Source: Neocallimastix lanati (nom. inval.)
Taxonomy: Eukaryota; Neocallimastigomycota; Neocallimastigomycetes; Neocallimastigales; Neocallimastigaceae
Length of the DNA stretch: 30,000 nucleotides
Assembly (NCBI GenBank): GCA_016946835.1
Contig: JACVTC010000117.1
Coordinates: forward strand, 152,501 to 182,500
Direction of reading: 5' to 3'
A program made the translations under genes and the position numbers. The notes under the pieces were generated by a model that was given only the letters and a program-made list of their open reading frames with translations, ran no database searches and was not told the DNA's origin. Of the stretch, positions 1-12,427 are shown in pieces (positions within the stretch are counted from its first letter, which is position 1; each line of letters opens with the position of its first letter).

Positions 1-185
1 CAATATATATATAGTTATTTATTTTTATTATTAATTAATTAAAAAGTTATTTATTTATTATTTAATTTTAAACTTAAAAAAACATGTAAATAATAAATTA
101 TTCGTACACCAAATAAAATAATATATATATTCAAAATTTAATAGACATTATTTTTAATTGAAGTCATCCAGTTCTTATCCTGGGT

Positions 186-231
186 TGTTAAGTCGTTGGC
201 TTAACATACCAAAGGTCTCTGGATCGACCCC
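186..231 (+). promoter_or_regulatory. Internal pol III promoter (A and B boxes) of the SINE
   Basis: The B-box at 221-231 matches the GGTTCGANNCC consensus at all positions but one. The A-box-like stretch TGTTAAGTCGTT at 186-197 is weaker, and the spacing between the two is about 10 bp shorter than in a typical tRNA gene. This fits a tRNA-derived SINE head better than a working tRNA. Confidence 0.6.
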
Positions 232-493
232 CACAAGTATCATATCTTCACGATTTTTCCCTTTGGGTTTTGCGTGAAAGGTTAGGGGTTAAACGATACT
301 CAGGTAGGTATACTTTCTAAGTTTTCTATATTTCTAACACTATAAGAATCCCATTGCGTAAGCCTTGTCTGAGAGGATTTACAGTGTCCAGCTCCTCTGG
401 GATGGCAAGGACTCCACCTATAGTTGGCTCTGCTTTCCCTCGAGGATCGCGTAGGGTGCTTCTATATGGAGTTTCTTTGCTTATGGGGAGTTG

Positions 494-521
494 AGAGCGT
501 CGACGCCGTACCGGTATGGCA
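494..521 (+). repeat. SINE copy of the LINE 3' block
   Basis: This block starts with AGAGCGTCGACG and matches the LINE at 21066-21093 in 24 of 28 positions without a gap. Other copies are at 24264-24291 and 24630-24657, and a diverged one is near 23823. In the LINE the block lies inside the ORF; here it is non-coding. Confidence 0.8.
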
Positions 522-551
522 GTTAATCATACACCCATATTACTATATGGG

Positions 552-567
552 GAAGACCAAAGTCTTC
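552..567 (+). other. Hairpin just before the SINE tail
   Basis: GAAGAC and GTCTTC pair perfectly around the loop CAAA. The motif AGTCTA and the poly(A) tail follow at once. A comparable stem (GGAAG/CTTCC, loop of 8) precedes the tail of the long LINE at 21403-21420. Confidence 0.5.
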
Positions 568-571
568 AGTC

Positions 572-607
<36 letters not shown>

Positions 608-618
608 TTTTAATTGAA

Positions 619-1308
619 CTTTTTTTAATAAATATTATAAATATTAATATTATTATTAAACTTTTTTATTAATATTATTTTAAAAAATTTTTATGAATAT
701 AATTTTTATTATTTTAATTTTTTAAACTTTCTAAATTTAAAAGGTTTTTTTTAGCATTTTAAGATTTAAGATCTTTATTTAAGATCTTTATCCTTTCATA
801 AAAACTAATATTTAAAATTTATTATGAAAAAAATATAATGTATACAATAAACACGAAATAATAATAATTAAAATTAATGTATAAATACATAATTTATATT
901 TATTAACAGATTCTTTATTTAAACATATATATAAATTTTTAAATAATCATATTACTACTTTGCAAAAATATATTATTATTACTATTATTTATTTAATCAT
1001 ATTCATATTGTTATTTATTTATATATTAATATTCATATTGTTATTTATTTATTTGTTAATTTATTTATTTACAATTTTTTTTCTTTTTTTTATATATATA
1101 TATATATATATTTTGATATGAAATATAATAAAAATATGCTATAGCATTATTAATACTTTTTTTTTTTTTCTTTTTTTAATAAAATTGATTATCTTATTGT
1201 TCATTATACGCGTTATTATTATAATAATAAGAATATAAATTGACATTATTTAAAAAAAAAAAATTAATAACTTTCTTCTCTTAAATTTTCTCAACATAAA
1301 AAGTCAAA

Positions 1309-1357
<49 letters not shown>

Positions 1358-2001
1358 CAATATGATAACATTAAGTATAAAGCAATAAAGAAACAATTTT
1401 ATTAAATAATAATAATAATAAAAGAAGCCTTATCTAAACTGTCTTTATCTATTTCTTTTATACTAATACTTAATTAAACCCTAATTATTATTATAGTTGT
1501 TGTATCAATTATAGCTCTAATATAGATGTATCATACATCAATATTATTGTACTATGTTACATTACATTATTTATACTATTATTACATTAATTTAGTACAT
1601 TTAAAAAAAAAAGAAAAAAAAAAGGAAAAAATTAATATCATGAAGAAATTTATATATGTTGTATATTAAGAATAATATTATACAAATACGTCAATGATTA
1701 TTTTATATTCGTTCTATAGAGATATTGAAAGGGATAATTACTTGTATGTAATTATGATTCTATTAATAACTTATATTTAAAAAAAAAATACTATTATAGG
1801 CTACTATTTTAAAAAATAATAACTATAATAATAATTATAATAAAAAAATAAAAATTATTATACTATAAACTATAATTAATTTTTTTTTTTTTTTTTTTTT
1901 GTAACTTCCTTAAATTTTAATCAAAAAAAAAAAAAAAAGAGAAAAATGAATAAAAAAAAAATACTTAAAATAAATTAATTCATCATTCATTTAAGAAATA
2001 A
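619..2001. other. AT-rich intergenic DNA, no gene seen
   Basis: This stretch holds A and T homopolymers, a TA run near 1091-1111 and a long poly(A) near 1311-1356. I see no coding potential and no RNA gene. Confidence 0.6.
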
Positions 2002-2505
2002 TTATTTTTTCTTTTTTAAAAGTTCAATAGCTTCATCAGATACATCGCTGACCATTGTGTGTAAGATATATTTCTTTATTGCTGTTTGTTGCAATTCTTA
2101 TATCAACATATCTGATTCCGTTTATCAATTGTTCAGTAATATTTACTTCCTGAATGCTACCATAAGTATCTTAAACACTAAGTACATTAATTCCAGTTTC
2201 ACCTGCATATTGACATATACTTCATTATCATGTGTTCCCGGGATATTGATTTGGTTGATTAGTATATCATTAGAGAGACCACTTATCCATTCAGTATCTT
2301 CGTTATTGGTTGTAAAATTACACCAACCATGTTCAATTAATTTAATATATTTCAAATCAAGATCATAATAAGGAATTCTATTATCTTCAGGAGTTCCATT
2401 ATAGATTATTCCACCAGTTCCATTACTTGTAAACACTCTCGTAATATCAACATAACTATTAGTCTTATAATAACCAAGATCATATTTATAAAATATATTC
2501 AATAA
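2002..2505 (-). pseudogene. Broken PI-PLC X-domain gene fragment
   Basis: The reverse strand encodes a fragment of a phosphatidylinositol-specific phospholipase C X domain. The first reading frame (about 2505 down to 2210) includes WISGLSNDILINQINIPGTHD, which has the family's catalytic-His motif (IPGTHD). The reading then jumps frame near 2202-2215 and continues as YAGETGINVLSV, an in-frame TAA (2171-2173), then DTYGSIQEVNITEQL and INGIRYVDIRIATNS, the usual 'GIRxxDIR' core. A further frame change near 2045-2055 follows THN, then SDVSDEAIELLKK and a stop at 2002. Members of the family cleave phosphoinositides or GPI anchors. Two frameshifts, an internal stop, no clear start (the first frame opens after a TGA) and a missing C-terminal half mean this copy is very unlikely to work. 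Assembly error at homopolymers could explain part of the damage but not the stop. Confidence 0.72.
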
Positions 2506-2520
2506 ACTTCAATTTAAATA

Positions 2521-2910
2521 TTATTGAATTCTTTTAGAAGATTCATTATCATTAGTTTTAGTTCTAGAAGTACAACAACCAATACAAGCTCCAATAACTG
2601 CAATCAATATCATAAAAAAAAAAAGCTAAAATATTCATAAATTGAAAACCGGAGACCATTGTATTTTCTCCTTTAGAAGGATCAGGTATGTAACACACTC
2701 CGTTACACTCACCATCTTTAACATTCGTCATTATTCATACATAGGTTCCTAATAAATCTACCACAACGACCTTACATACAACACTTTATATTACCATTTT
2801 TCATTGATTAAGCAAGTATTATTTATGCATTTATGTGTAAATCATTTCGTATCTTTAGTATATTCATCTAAAACTTAATTATTTATAACAGGATTGCGAT
2901 ATGTTACCTA
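2521..2910 (-). pseudogene. Decayed Cys-rich single-pass membrane protein
   Basis: On the reverse strand, just upstream of the PI-PLC fragment, a short reading contains a Cys-rich part (NVKDGECNGVCYIPDPSKGE), then VSGFQFMNILAFFF, a hydrophobic segment (MILIAVIGACIGCC) and a polar tail ending KRIQ with a stop at 2521-2523. It looks like the end of an extracellular, EGF-like Cys-rich protein with a C-terminal membrane anchor. The frame breaks inside an 11-nt A run (T run on the coding strand) near 2614-2624; a run of 9 or 12 would restore it, so this break may be a sequencing error. Further upstream (about 2750-2910) Cys-rich pieces such as GRCGRFIRNLCMNNDEC can be read, but with stops between them. 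I do not recognise a named family. Confidence 0.5.
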
Positions 2911-3415
2911 TGAATAAAATATATATACCTATTAACTTTGTTTCCCGAAAGATTACACCTTTTGTAATCTATATTATTATTATTTGATTGTTGAAATGTT
3001 CGAATTAATTGGAAATTCAATAAATGATAAGTTGAATTCTTTATCAGCTTTAAAAACGATATGAACCTTTGCATATGATTGCATTACAAGATTCCAAGTC
3101 CTTAATAGAATTAATTGTTGTATTTATATAATAAATCTATTTATAAAGAATATCATCAAATTCAATGTTTATGCTGAATAAATGACACGAAACACTTATA
3201 TTGCTAAAAATAAAAAAAAAAAAAAAAAACAACTACTTATAAATTTTAAAGTATTTAGATAATAACGCTGTTATTATTTATTTGCTTGATGTTCTTTCAA
3301 TATTTATATACAATTTTATTGTATTTTTATTGATTTTAAATATTCAGATATTTATTGTTAATGTTTTACAAAAAATTACTTTATTTTTTACTATAACATT
3401 ATATTCTGAGATATA

Positions 3416-3473
3416 CGTATACGTAATTATATTTTAAATATAAACGTATATGTAATTATATTTTAAATATAAT
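3416..3473. repeat. 29-bp tandem duplication
   Basis: Two adjacent 29-bp units (3416-3444 and 3445-3473), each starting CGTATA and containing GTAATTATATTTTAAATATA, differ at two positions. Confidence 0.75.
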
Positions 3474-3725
3474 ATTTATACTAATGTAATTTTAATTTTT
3501 ACAAGTTTATTTGTGAAAATATATTTAACTATAAATATTTATAAATACACTATATTTAAATGTGTATAATAAAATATAAACAATAAGTAAATTTTAATAT
3601 TATTTATCATCAATAACAGAAGTAAAAATAAACTGAACAAAGTAAAAAAGAAAAATTACATATATTAAAAATTAAAAATTATCAAGCTTTTCTTAAATTA
3701 AATAATAGTTTCAAATTTTCTTTTT

Positions 3726-3820
3726 ATTATATTATATTATATTATATTATATTTTGTTTTATTTTATTTTATTTTATTTTATTTTATTTTATTTTATTTT
3801 ATTTTATTTATTTTATTTTT
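3726..3820. repeat. Adjoining (ATTAT)n and (ATTTT)n microsatellites
   Basis: An ATTAT run to about 3752 passes into an ATTTT run, interrupted once by a G near 3756. Both have a 5-bp period, so one probably grew from the other by mutation. Confidence 0.85.
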
Positions 3821-5820
3821 AAACTTTTTTAATATTTAAAAGTTTAGTATTTATATATAGGAAAATGACAGAGATAAAGAAAAAAAGGTCTATTTTTTTT
3901 TTTTTTATTAGTATTTTAAATTAATCCTAAAAATTTCTTTTTAAATTGTAATAAAATATTATCATAGATGATAAAAATTTTAAATACTCCTTTATATATA
4001 AAAGTTTTATATATGTTTTTAGTTTTTAATATATGATTTAGATCATATATTATACAGTCTAAAATTAGTTTTAATTATTATAAAAGTTATACAATAGTTT
4101 TATTTCATTATCATTAAATTAAATTCATAAAATTTATGTCATTAATGCTTAAAATAATAATATGATTTATTATTTCTATAGTGAAGTAATAGTCTTGGTT
4201 AAAAAATATAATATTACTATATATATATAATTATTTATGATAAATACATATGATATAATATTATTAATAAATAAAGTAATAGAAAACTAATAATATTTAT
4301 ATGAAATATATAATTATTTTAAATTACATATTAATATCAGATATATATGGTTTATTCAGTCCCGTAATTATCTAAATAAAACATTAAATATCAATAATAA
4401 TAATAATTATTAAAAAAGATTAGAATAAATTATATGAATATTTAATTAAATCTTTAAACATTTTAAAACAAAAAGTTTTATTAATGGTACATTTTATATA
4501 ATATAGTTTAACAATAAAATTTTTTAAAAAATTTTTAATCACCATAATTCATTCTATTAATTAATTTTTTGTTATATACTATACATACTAAATTTATATA
4601 AAAAAAAAATTTTTTTTATTTAAAACACTATATATAGATAAAATAAAATATTGCTGTTAACAAATTTCTTATATAATATTAATAATTTAAAATTATTTTT
4701 TATTTAAAATCAATAAAATATTTATTTAAATTAAAAGAATAATTTATTATTGATTTTATTATAAATTTAAAATTATTATTTCTTTGTTTTTATACTATAG
4801 AAAATATAATATTTTAATTAAAATAATGAAATAATATAATAATAATAATAATAATAAAAAGAAACCTTTTTTTCTTTTTTTTTTTTAAATTCTAACATAT
4901 TGTTAATAGGTTTTAATTATATTTTAATTATTTTTTTTTTTTTTAAAAGTTTATAATTAGTTTAAAATGTCTTGTGTAACAGTACATAAATACTTTACAA
5001 TTATTCCACATATTTTGACGTAATTATTAATAATTAAAGTTAATTAATTATTAATAAAAAAAAAAAAAAAAGGAATATATAAACAAAATAAGCAATTAAC
5101 AATATTTTAACAATATTTAATATTCTAAAAATTTAAAAAAAATTTATATATTTATATATAAAATGAATAATTAATAATAAATTATATATATATTGTTTAA
5201 AAATTAACAAAAAAAAAAAAATTAATATATTTGTAATACACTTAATATGTTGATAATAAAATTAACTATATTAGTATAATATTGTTAATTTTTATTAATA
5301 TAATATAATTACTATATTAATTTTTATTATTAAATATTTTTTTTGATTGATATTAATTTATTATTTAATTTAAAATATTAATTAATTACTTAATTTCATT
5401 AAATGTACTTTATTTAGCATTAAAGATTAACAAAAATTAGAGATTATGTAAAATAACGTTTTATATAATTAATAATTTTTTATATAAAATAAATGAATCA
5501 TGATAGTAATTTTTGAAAAGAGTAAAGATAAATTTTATTCATATAATAAAATATTATTATTAATAGATATTGATATATTTCCCAATTTTATTATTTTATT
5601 TATATATAAATATAATAAAAATAAATAAAATGTATTTAAATATTAAATTCTATTAATACATTTTATATATATATCCTATTTAACTCTATTATAGTCATAA
5701 TACCACCTTTTTGTTGATATGTAACCCTAATTCAATGATGTAATTTACAGTACAAAACAGAATAAAAAAAAAATAGACATTTACAGTAACAAAATATGTT
5801 ATTGATAATATTATTTCTAT

Positions 5821-5880
5821 TTCTATTATTAGTTATTCTATTTCTATTATTAGTTATTCTATTTCTATTATTAGTTATTA
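5821..5880. repeat. 21-bp tandem repeat, about three copies
   Basis: TTCTATTATTAGTTATT starts at 5821, 5842 and 5863, an exact 21-bp period. The surrounding DNA is AT-rich and non-coding. Confidence 0.8.
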
Positions 5881-7447
5881 ATTATTATTACTAATATTAT
5901 CATAAGGAATTTTTCTAATAAAGTTTTTTTTTTTTTATTTAATAACATAATTAAATATTTATGTAATAAAAAAATAATAAATAATAAAATAATATATAAT
6001 ATTTAATATTAAAAATGCTAATATTAACAATAACACTTAATTATGACTTATTAACATTTCATATGATATAATAAAAATGTATAATTTTTTTTTTTTTTTT
6101 TTTTTTAATTTAAAAATTTTTAAATTATTTTTTATTCAAGAAATATTAAAATTTAAATTATTTTTTATTTAAGACATATTAAAATATGATAATAATTTCT
6201 AAATTGGTAGTGTTGCTAACATTGATTTATAGAATTAATTATTATTAGTATTCTTCTGGATTACTCTTTTATTATTTATTTATTTATTTTTATTATTTAT
6301 TATTTTATATTTTTATTTTTTAATTTTATTTTTATTAATTATAAATTAAAAAATTTTTCATTTATTATATTAATTAAAGGAAATACAAAAAAGTTTTTTT
6401 ATTTTTTTATTATTTAAATATAACAGAATTTATTAATATATTTAATTAATTTTTTTTTTTGCTTTTTTTGTTATGTTTTTCTATTTCCTTTTTTTACTTT
6501 TTTTTTTTTTTTTTTATATTAAAAGAAGTTGTATCTTTTACCAAGAAATTTGTAATTAACGAGTTATACTTAATAATAAACGAATATATTGGATTCATAT
6601 ATAAAATACATCTTGTATTATTTTTGAATACATTCTGATTTGAATTTGGGGATAGTACAAATGTTTATAAAAATAAAAAAAATTAAAAAATGAAATATTA
6701 AAAATTATATTAATTATATTAGAAATTTATAATTATTATTAATTATTAATATTAAAAAATATGACTAAAAAAAAATCAAAGGAAATCGAAATGTCTATAT
6801 ATATATACCATATTTACAAATATATAACAATTAATAAAAAAAAAAAAAAAAAAAAAAAAAAGAAAATTAATCTCATATGAAATGATTGATGCCATTTATA
6901 TCATTATATGTTATCACTTTTTTCTTTTGTTTTTTTTTTATTAATTTATATTAATTTGTATTATTGATATATTAACAGTATTTTTAGGCACTCATTTATA
7001 CAAATATATAAAAATAAAAATAATTAAAAATATTATAATATTATACATAATATATAATATCATATTAACTAAATATAATATCCATTAATCAATTAGGATT
7101 GAACATTATAAAATAGAATTGGTTTTGTTTAACTACTAATTAATAAATAAAAATAAAAATAAAAATATAGAAAAAAAATTATAAAGAGGACAAAATTTTG
7201 TAATACTTGCTATATTGTATAAATAATGAAATCATTTAGTCTAGAATATATATAATTTTATCATTAGTAAATTAATTTTAATAATTAATAATATATAGAC
7301 ATATATTACTATTATTATTATTTTTTTATTCCCTATTATATATATATTTATTTTTATTTTATTTTATTTTTTTTTTTACATAATAAAATAGTATGACTAT
7401 TTCATATATCCTTGAATTTTTGTTCTCTCTCTTTTTTTTTTTTTTTT

Positions 7448-7475
7448 TCTTTCTTTCTTTCTTTCTTTCTTTCTT
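7448..7475. repeat. (CTTT)n microsatellite
   Basis: Repeated TTTC units follow a T-rich homopolymer. No coding context. Confidence 0.8.
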
Positions 7476-8136
7476 AAAATAGAAAATAATAAATAAGGAA
7501 AATTTAGTAATAAATAATTTGAATTAAATGAAAAAAAAAAAATTTTTTTTGAAAAAAAATTAGTAAATTAAAAAGAACAATTTAATTATAATGAAATAAT
7601 ATTATTATTAAATAAACATAATAGATTACACAAATGCTTATTCATAAAGAAATAATAAAAACAAACAAATAAACAAACAAGCAAAAAAAAAAAAAAAAAA
7701 ATAAAAATAAAAACATATATTCATAAAATATTTTGCTTATCTACTATCCCTATACCTTTACAGTATTTATATTAGTAAAAAATTACTATATTTTGTATAA
7801 TATTATCTAAATTTATTGTTAATTAATCTATTTATATGAATATATATATAGAAAGAAAAAAAGAAATGTACCTATGATAATATTTTATCATATATCTTAA
7901 TCAAAAACAATAAAAAAGATATGAGAACTTTTGTAATCTTTGATTAAAAAATATTCTATAAACAATTACAATATTACAATTAAGTATTTTAAAAAAAAAA
8001 AAATTAAGTTATAAAAATAAATAAAATATTATTATTAATACAAAAATGTATAAAATTTATATATAATATGTATATAATATATTATGTATATTTTACTATT
8101 AAAATGGCTATAAATAATAATAAATATTAAATAATT

Positions 8137-8627
8137 GAATAATAAATAATAAATAATAAATAATAAATAAAAAATAATAAATAATAAATAATAAATAATA
8201 AATAATAAATAATAAATAATAAATAATAAATAATAAATAATAAATAATAAATAATAAATAATAAATAATAAATAATAAATAATAAATAATAAATAATAAA
8301 TAATAAATAATAAATAATAAATAATAAATAATAAATAATAAATAATAAATAATAAATAATAAATAGTAAATAATAAATAATAAATAATAAATAGTAAATA
8401 ATAAATAATAAATAATAAATAGTAAATAATAAATAATAAATAATAAATAATAAATAATAAATAATAAATAGTAAATAATAAATAATAAATAATAAATAGT
8501 AAATAATAAATAATAAATAATAAATAATAAATAATAAATAATAAATAGTAAATAATAAATAATAAATAATAAATAGTAAATAATAAATAATAAATAATAA
8601 ATAATAAATAATAAATAATAAATAGTT
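8137..8627. repeat. 7-bp satellite (TAATAAA)n with 77-bp higher-order period
   Basis: About 490 bp consist of the heptamer TAATAAA with few breaks. In the second half, variant units with TAG in place of TAA occur at 8364, 8392, 8420, 8469, 8497, 8546, 8574 and 8623. The spacings are 28, 28, 49, 28, 49, 28 and 49 bp, so from 8392 on the array repeats in blocks of 4+7 units, or 77 bp. The unit puts stop codons into every frame, so it is non-coding. Confidence 0.9.
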
Positions 8628-11600
8628 AATAATGATAAATAATACTAATAATAGTTATGATAATAATCATGATAATAATAAGTAATGTAATATATATGTA
8701 ATATATATATAATATTTAAAACTTCTTAATATGCCTAATATAATAATTTTAACTATATTAGTATATATTTTTATGTACCTATTATTACTGATTGGTTGTT
8801 ACTGAAAAAAGTCATGCTATCTTTAAAACTATATTATCCCAATATTTTCATCAAAAAGATAATTAAAAAAAAAACCTTTTTATGATACAAAATAATATGA
8901 TAAAGATATTAAATATATTTAAACATCCTATAGTGGGAGTTACTCTCATTACTAAATTAATATACATATCAATTATTATTATTATTAATTAGATATTAAA
9001 ACAAAAAAAAACTTAATTTTTTTCTGTTATTTATAAAAAACTTTCTTCTTTTAAACATAAGTACTTTCTATAATTATTCAATTATTTGGTTTGTATTTCT
9101 TTTTTATTTTTATTATTATTTTTTTTATTTCAGATATTTTCCATTATTAGTATTATTAATATTACTCATTCTGTATAGATATCTCTTATTAATAAAATTT
9201 TATCAGCATTAATCTTTTTAACTACTATTACTCATGAAGTTATCATTTTATTATAACATTTTAAAATTAACATTTATTATATTATCTGCTCATCTTAATA
9301 AATATGTATCTATAAGTATGAAATATATTATTTTTATTTAGTGCACATGTACTTTAAATAGATATACATATATTTTATTTTGTAATATATTAATTTTTTT
9401 TTTAATTGAAAAAATTTTTTATAATAATTTAAAAAATAATTATTAATTTTATATTAATTATGACTTAATTAATAGCAATATAGCAATATATTGTTATATT
9501 AATTATGTATATAAATATTAAATATAAAATTTATTTTTTTTTTTTTTTTTTGATGTTATATTGTTCTTATATTTAAAAAGTTAATATTGTTATTTTCAAT
9601 AAATAAAGTTTATTTGTGAGATGAATTATCCATATAATTTATATTAATTAGTAAATTTGTTAATTTTTTTTTAAAAACTTTATTAACTATTTTAGTTACT
9701 TTAGGACATATTGTTTTAATATATAATTTGTCACCAATATCATATATTTGAGAATTTTATATTTATAAAATATTCGTATTACAATAAAAAATTTGAATGA
9801 AATAAAAAAAAAATTACTATATTTTATTATTATTGGTATATATTTTAATTTATTTTATTTAAATTGTTAAATTTTTTTTTTCAACTTTTTACCTTTTATG
9901 ATTTAATTATTATTTAATTATTAAATTATAACTCATATTTAATAAAATTTTAGTATAACTTTAATTATTAATATATACTAATTAAACAATAAATAAAGAA
10001 TTTTTCTAAATATAAAAATATTATTTTATAAGATTTATTTCAATACACAAATATTGTGATTAATCAATTATTCTTATATTCATAATATGCTAATAACCAT
10101 ATTAAAATACTTTATGTAATAGAAATATTTTTATTATTATTTAAGCTTCATAAATATGTGTTACTTTTATATTTAAATTAATAAAAAACAATTTTTTTTA
10201 TTGTTAAGTTCTAGAATTAATTAATTAGATTACTAAACGCCATATTTTTAATAAAACGTCTAATTCTTTTAAATGAAAAATTTTTGGTAAAAAAAAATAA
10301 AAAAAATTTTTTTTTAAAAAAAAAAAAATTAAATATATAAAAAAATTTATAGTAAAAAAAAATAAAAAAAGAAACATAAAATAAAAATAAAAATTATCAA
10401 AATTTGAATATACAATAAAAATCATATATATTATTATTATTATATAACAGAACTACTTAAATGTTGTGATATATATAAAATAAAATATTAAAAATATTTA
10501 AAAAATTTTTTTTTTATAATTATATTTAATATTTTTTAGATTAAATGTTATCTATAATTTAAATAATATATATCTTTTAATATTTATTATCGCATTAAAT
10601 GAAATATATATATATTAATAAAAAAATGACTAAGAATATTTCATTTTATTACTAATTTTTAGTTACCTTTTTAATTCATTATTCTCTATTAACAATATAA
10701 TATATTAATAAATGAATTAATAAATATAATATTAAAGAAAAAAAAAAGTTTTTCTTTTTTTAAAAAAATATAAAATTTAAACATATAATACATAGAATAA
10801 CAAAAAAAAAATAATATATATATGTATTATTAATACTTATTATTTAATAAAAAAAAAATAAGAAAGATAAAAACAATTAGCTTATAATAGCTCAATAATG
10901 AAGAAAAAAAAAAAGACTTAAAGTCATATAGAGAATGTTAATACTGTATTTTTTTTTTTAATATTTTCTAATAAAATATTTTTTATATACAAATTTAAAA
11001 ATAAAAATAATTATTAAAAATTAATCTTGAACAGAAAGTAACCCATGAATTATATTCATAATATTTGAAAAGATAACTAAATTTTATTATTTTATTTAAT
11101 CCAAAATGATTTATTTTTGAATTTATTGTTGAATAATGATAATAAAAAAAAAAATTATATAGAAACAAATATTAATTAAAAAATTAATAATAAAAAATTT
11201 TTTATTTTTTTATTTTTTAAAAAAAATTTATGTCATAATTTCAACTAATTTTTTTTTACATTTATTTAATATAAATAATATAAAATAAAATTTATCCTTT
11301 TTAATTTAAATATATTAGAAACGTCACCCTCAAAAAAAAATTTAATACTTTAATTTCTATTTTTTTTGACAAAAGATAAAAGATAAAAAAAAATTTTTTT
11401 TAATTATATTCTTACTATGACTTGTATTGAATAGATAAATTAATTTAATTATTAATAATTAAACTTTTTATATTCATAAAGTTTAATTTTATGACAAATA
11501 TTTATTAAATATTAATTATTAAATTAAATTTAATGAATACTTTGTCATTTTAATATATTGTACATAAAATTTATATTCAATGTACAATAAATATTTTAGT

Positions 11601-12396
11601 ATAACTATATTAAATTATATATTTAATTAAAATATTATAAAATAAAGTTATAAACAAACAAAAAAAAAATTTTTTTTTGAAATAGTATAAAAATATTTAT
11701 TAAAATAATAATTTATATATTATAAAATAATTACAATTTTTAAATAATATATATTATTAGTATATAATAAAGTAATTATAATAATAATATTTATCCTTTA
11801 TTCCTTAATTTTATATATTATTTTTTGAAATTATATTATTTTATATTTATAACTATTTTTATAATATTAAAATTATAATATAATTATAATTTATTATATT
11901 TTTATTTATTAAAATTTCATATATTTTATTTATTTATATTAGTAGTTTTATTGTTTTTAGCGGTAAAGATAAATCTATTGTATTGATATTATATAAAAAA
12001 ATATAAAATAATATAGATATAATAAATATAAAAATATATATATTGTATTTTACTCCAATTTATTATTTGAATATATTAATTTTTATGGTGAAATAAGCAA
12101 AAAAAAAAAAAATAAAAAAAAAAAATAAAAATTAAAATTTTATAAAAAAAAAAAAAAAAAAAAAATTGAATATATATTATTAAAATTTTTATTATATAAA
12201 CAGAAAATTTTCGTTTTTATTTTTTATTTTTTTTTTTTTTTTATTAACATTAAGAACTTTTTTGTGTAAATAATATTTTTTTAAATTATTAAAATATTTA
12301 ATTTTTAAAATTAAATATTTTTTTTTTTTTGTTAAATATTTTATATTTATTTTTTAATTATTTAAAAACTGTATTATTCGTAATTTCCATTTTGTT

Positions 12397-12406
12397 TATA
12401 TAAATA
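12397..12406 (+). promoter_or_regulatory. Possible TATA element of the CotH gene
   Basis: TATATAAATA lies 22-31 bp upstream of the CotH ATG. In DNA this AT-rich such strings are common, so the call rests mainly on position; the distance to the ATG is short for a TATA box plus 5' UTR. Confidence 0.25.
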
Positions 12407-12427
12407 AGTATATAAATAAAAACAAAA

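Larger units (their letters stand above)
149..618 (+). mobile_element. tRNA-headed SINE-like element with target-site duplication
   Basis: The element body runs from about 163 to 604 and is much richer in G+C than its flanks. Its head resembles a tRNA: an A-box-like segment lies near 186-197, an anticodon-arm-like segment (TTGG, loop with TTAACAT, CCAA) at 196-213, and a B-box at 221-231 (GGATCGACCCC, close to the pol III consensus). The loop would carry anticodon AAC, so a tRNA-Val ancestor is my best guess, but the D-arm is shortened. About 340 bp of unique sequence follow, then a 28-nt block shared with the LINE (494-521), a hairpin (552-567), AGTCTA (568-573) and a poly(A) tail (575-604). 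TATTTTTAATTGAA is repeated perfectly at 149-162 and 605-618, which marks a target-primed insertion in + orientation. No protein is encoded. I infer transcription by pol III and mobilisation by a partner LINE. Confidence 0.82.
2911..12396. other. Long AT-rich region without recognisable genes
   Basis: About 9.5 kb of very AT-rich DNA. The open frames are short and made of Lys, Asn, Ile, Phe and Tyr, as expected by chance at this composition; the one at 10225-10425 on the minus strand is Phe-rich low complexity. It contains several simple repeats, listed separately. I see no RNA gene, CRISPR array or transposon end. Confidence 0.6.

Noticed and set aside
170-240. A functional tRNA gene in the SINE head
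   Set aside because: The B-box and anticodon arm look right, but the D-arm is too short, a 5-bp anticodon stem has a mismatch, I cannot pair an acceptor stem, and the segment lies inside a duplication-flanked element with a poly(A) tail.
2057-2368. Plus-strand ORF of 103 codons
   Set aside because: It is antisense to the PI-PLC fragment and shows no protein-like pattern of its own.
8137-8627. CRISPR array
   Set aside because: A 7-bp tandem repeat without spacers in a eukaryotic genome.
10225-10425. Minus-strand 66-codon ORF
   Set aside because: Almost only Phe, Ile, Leu, Tyr and Asn from A/T homopolymers; expected by chance.
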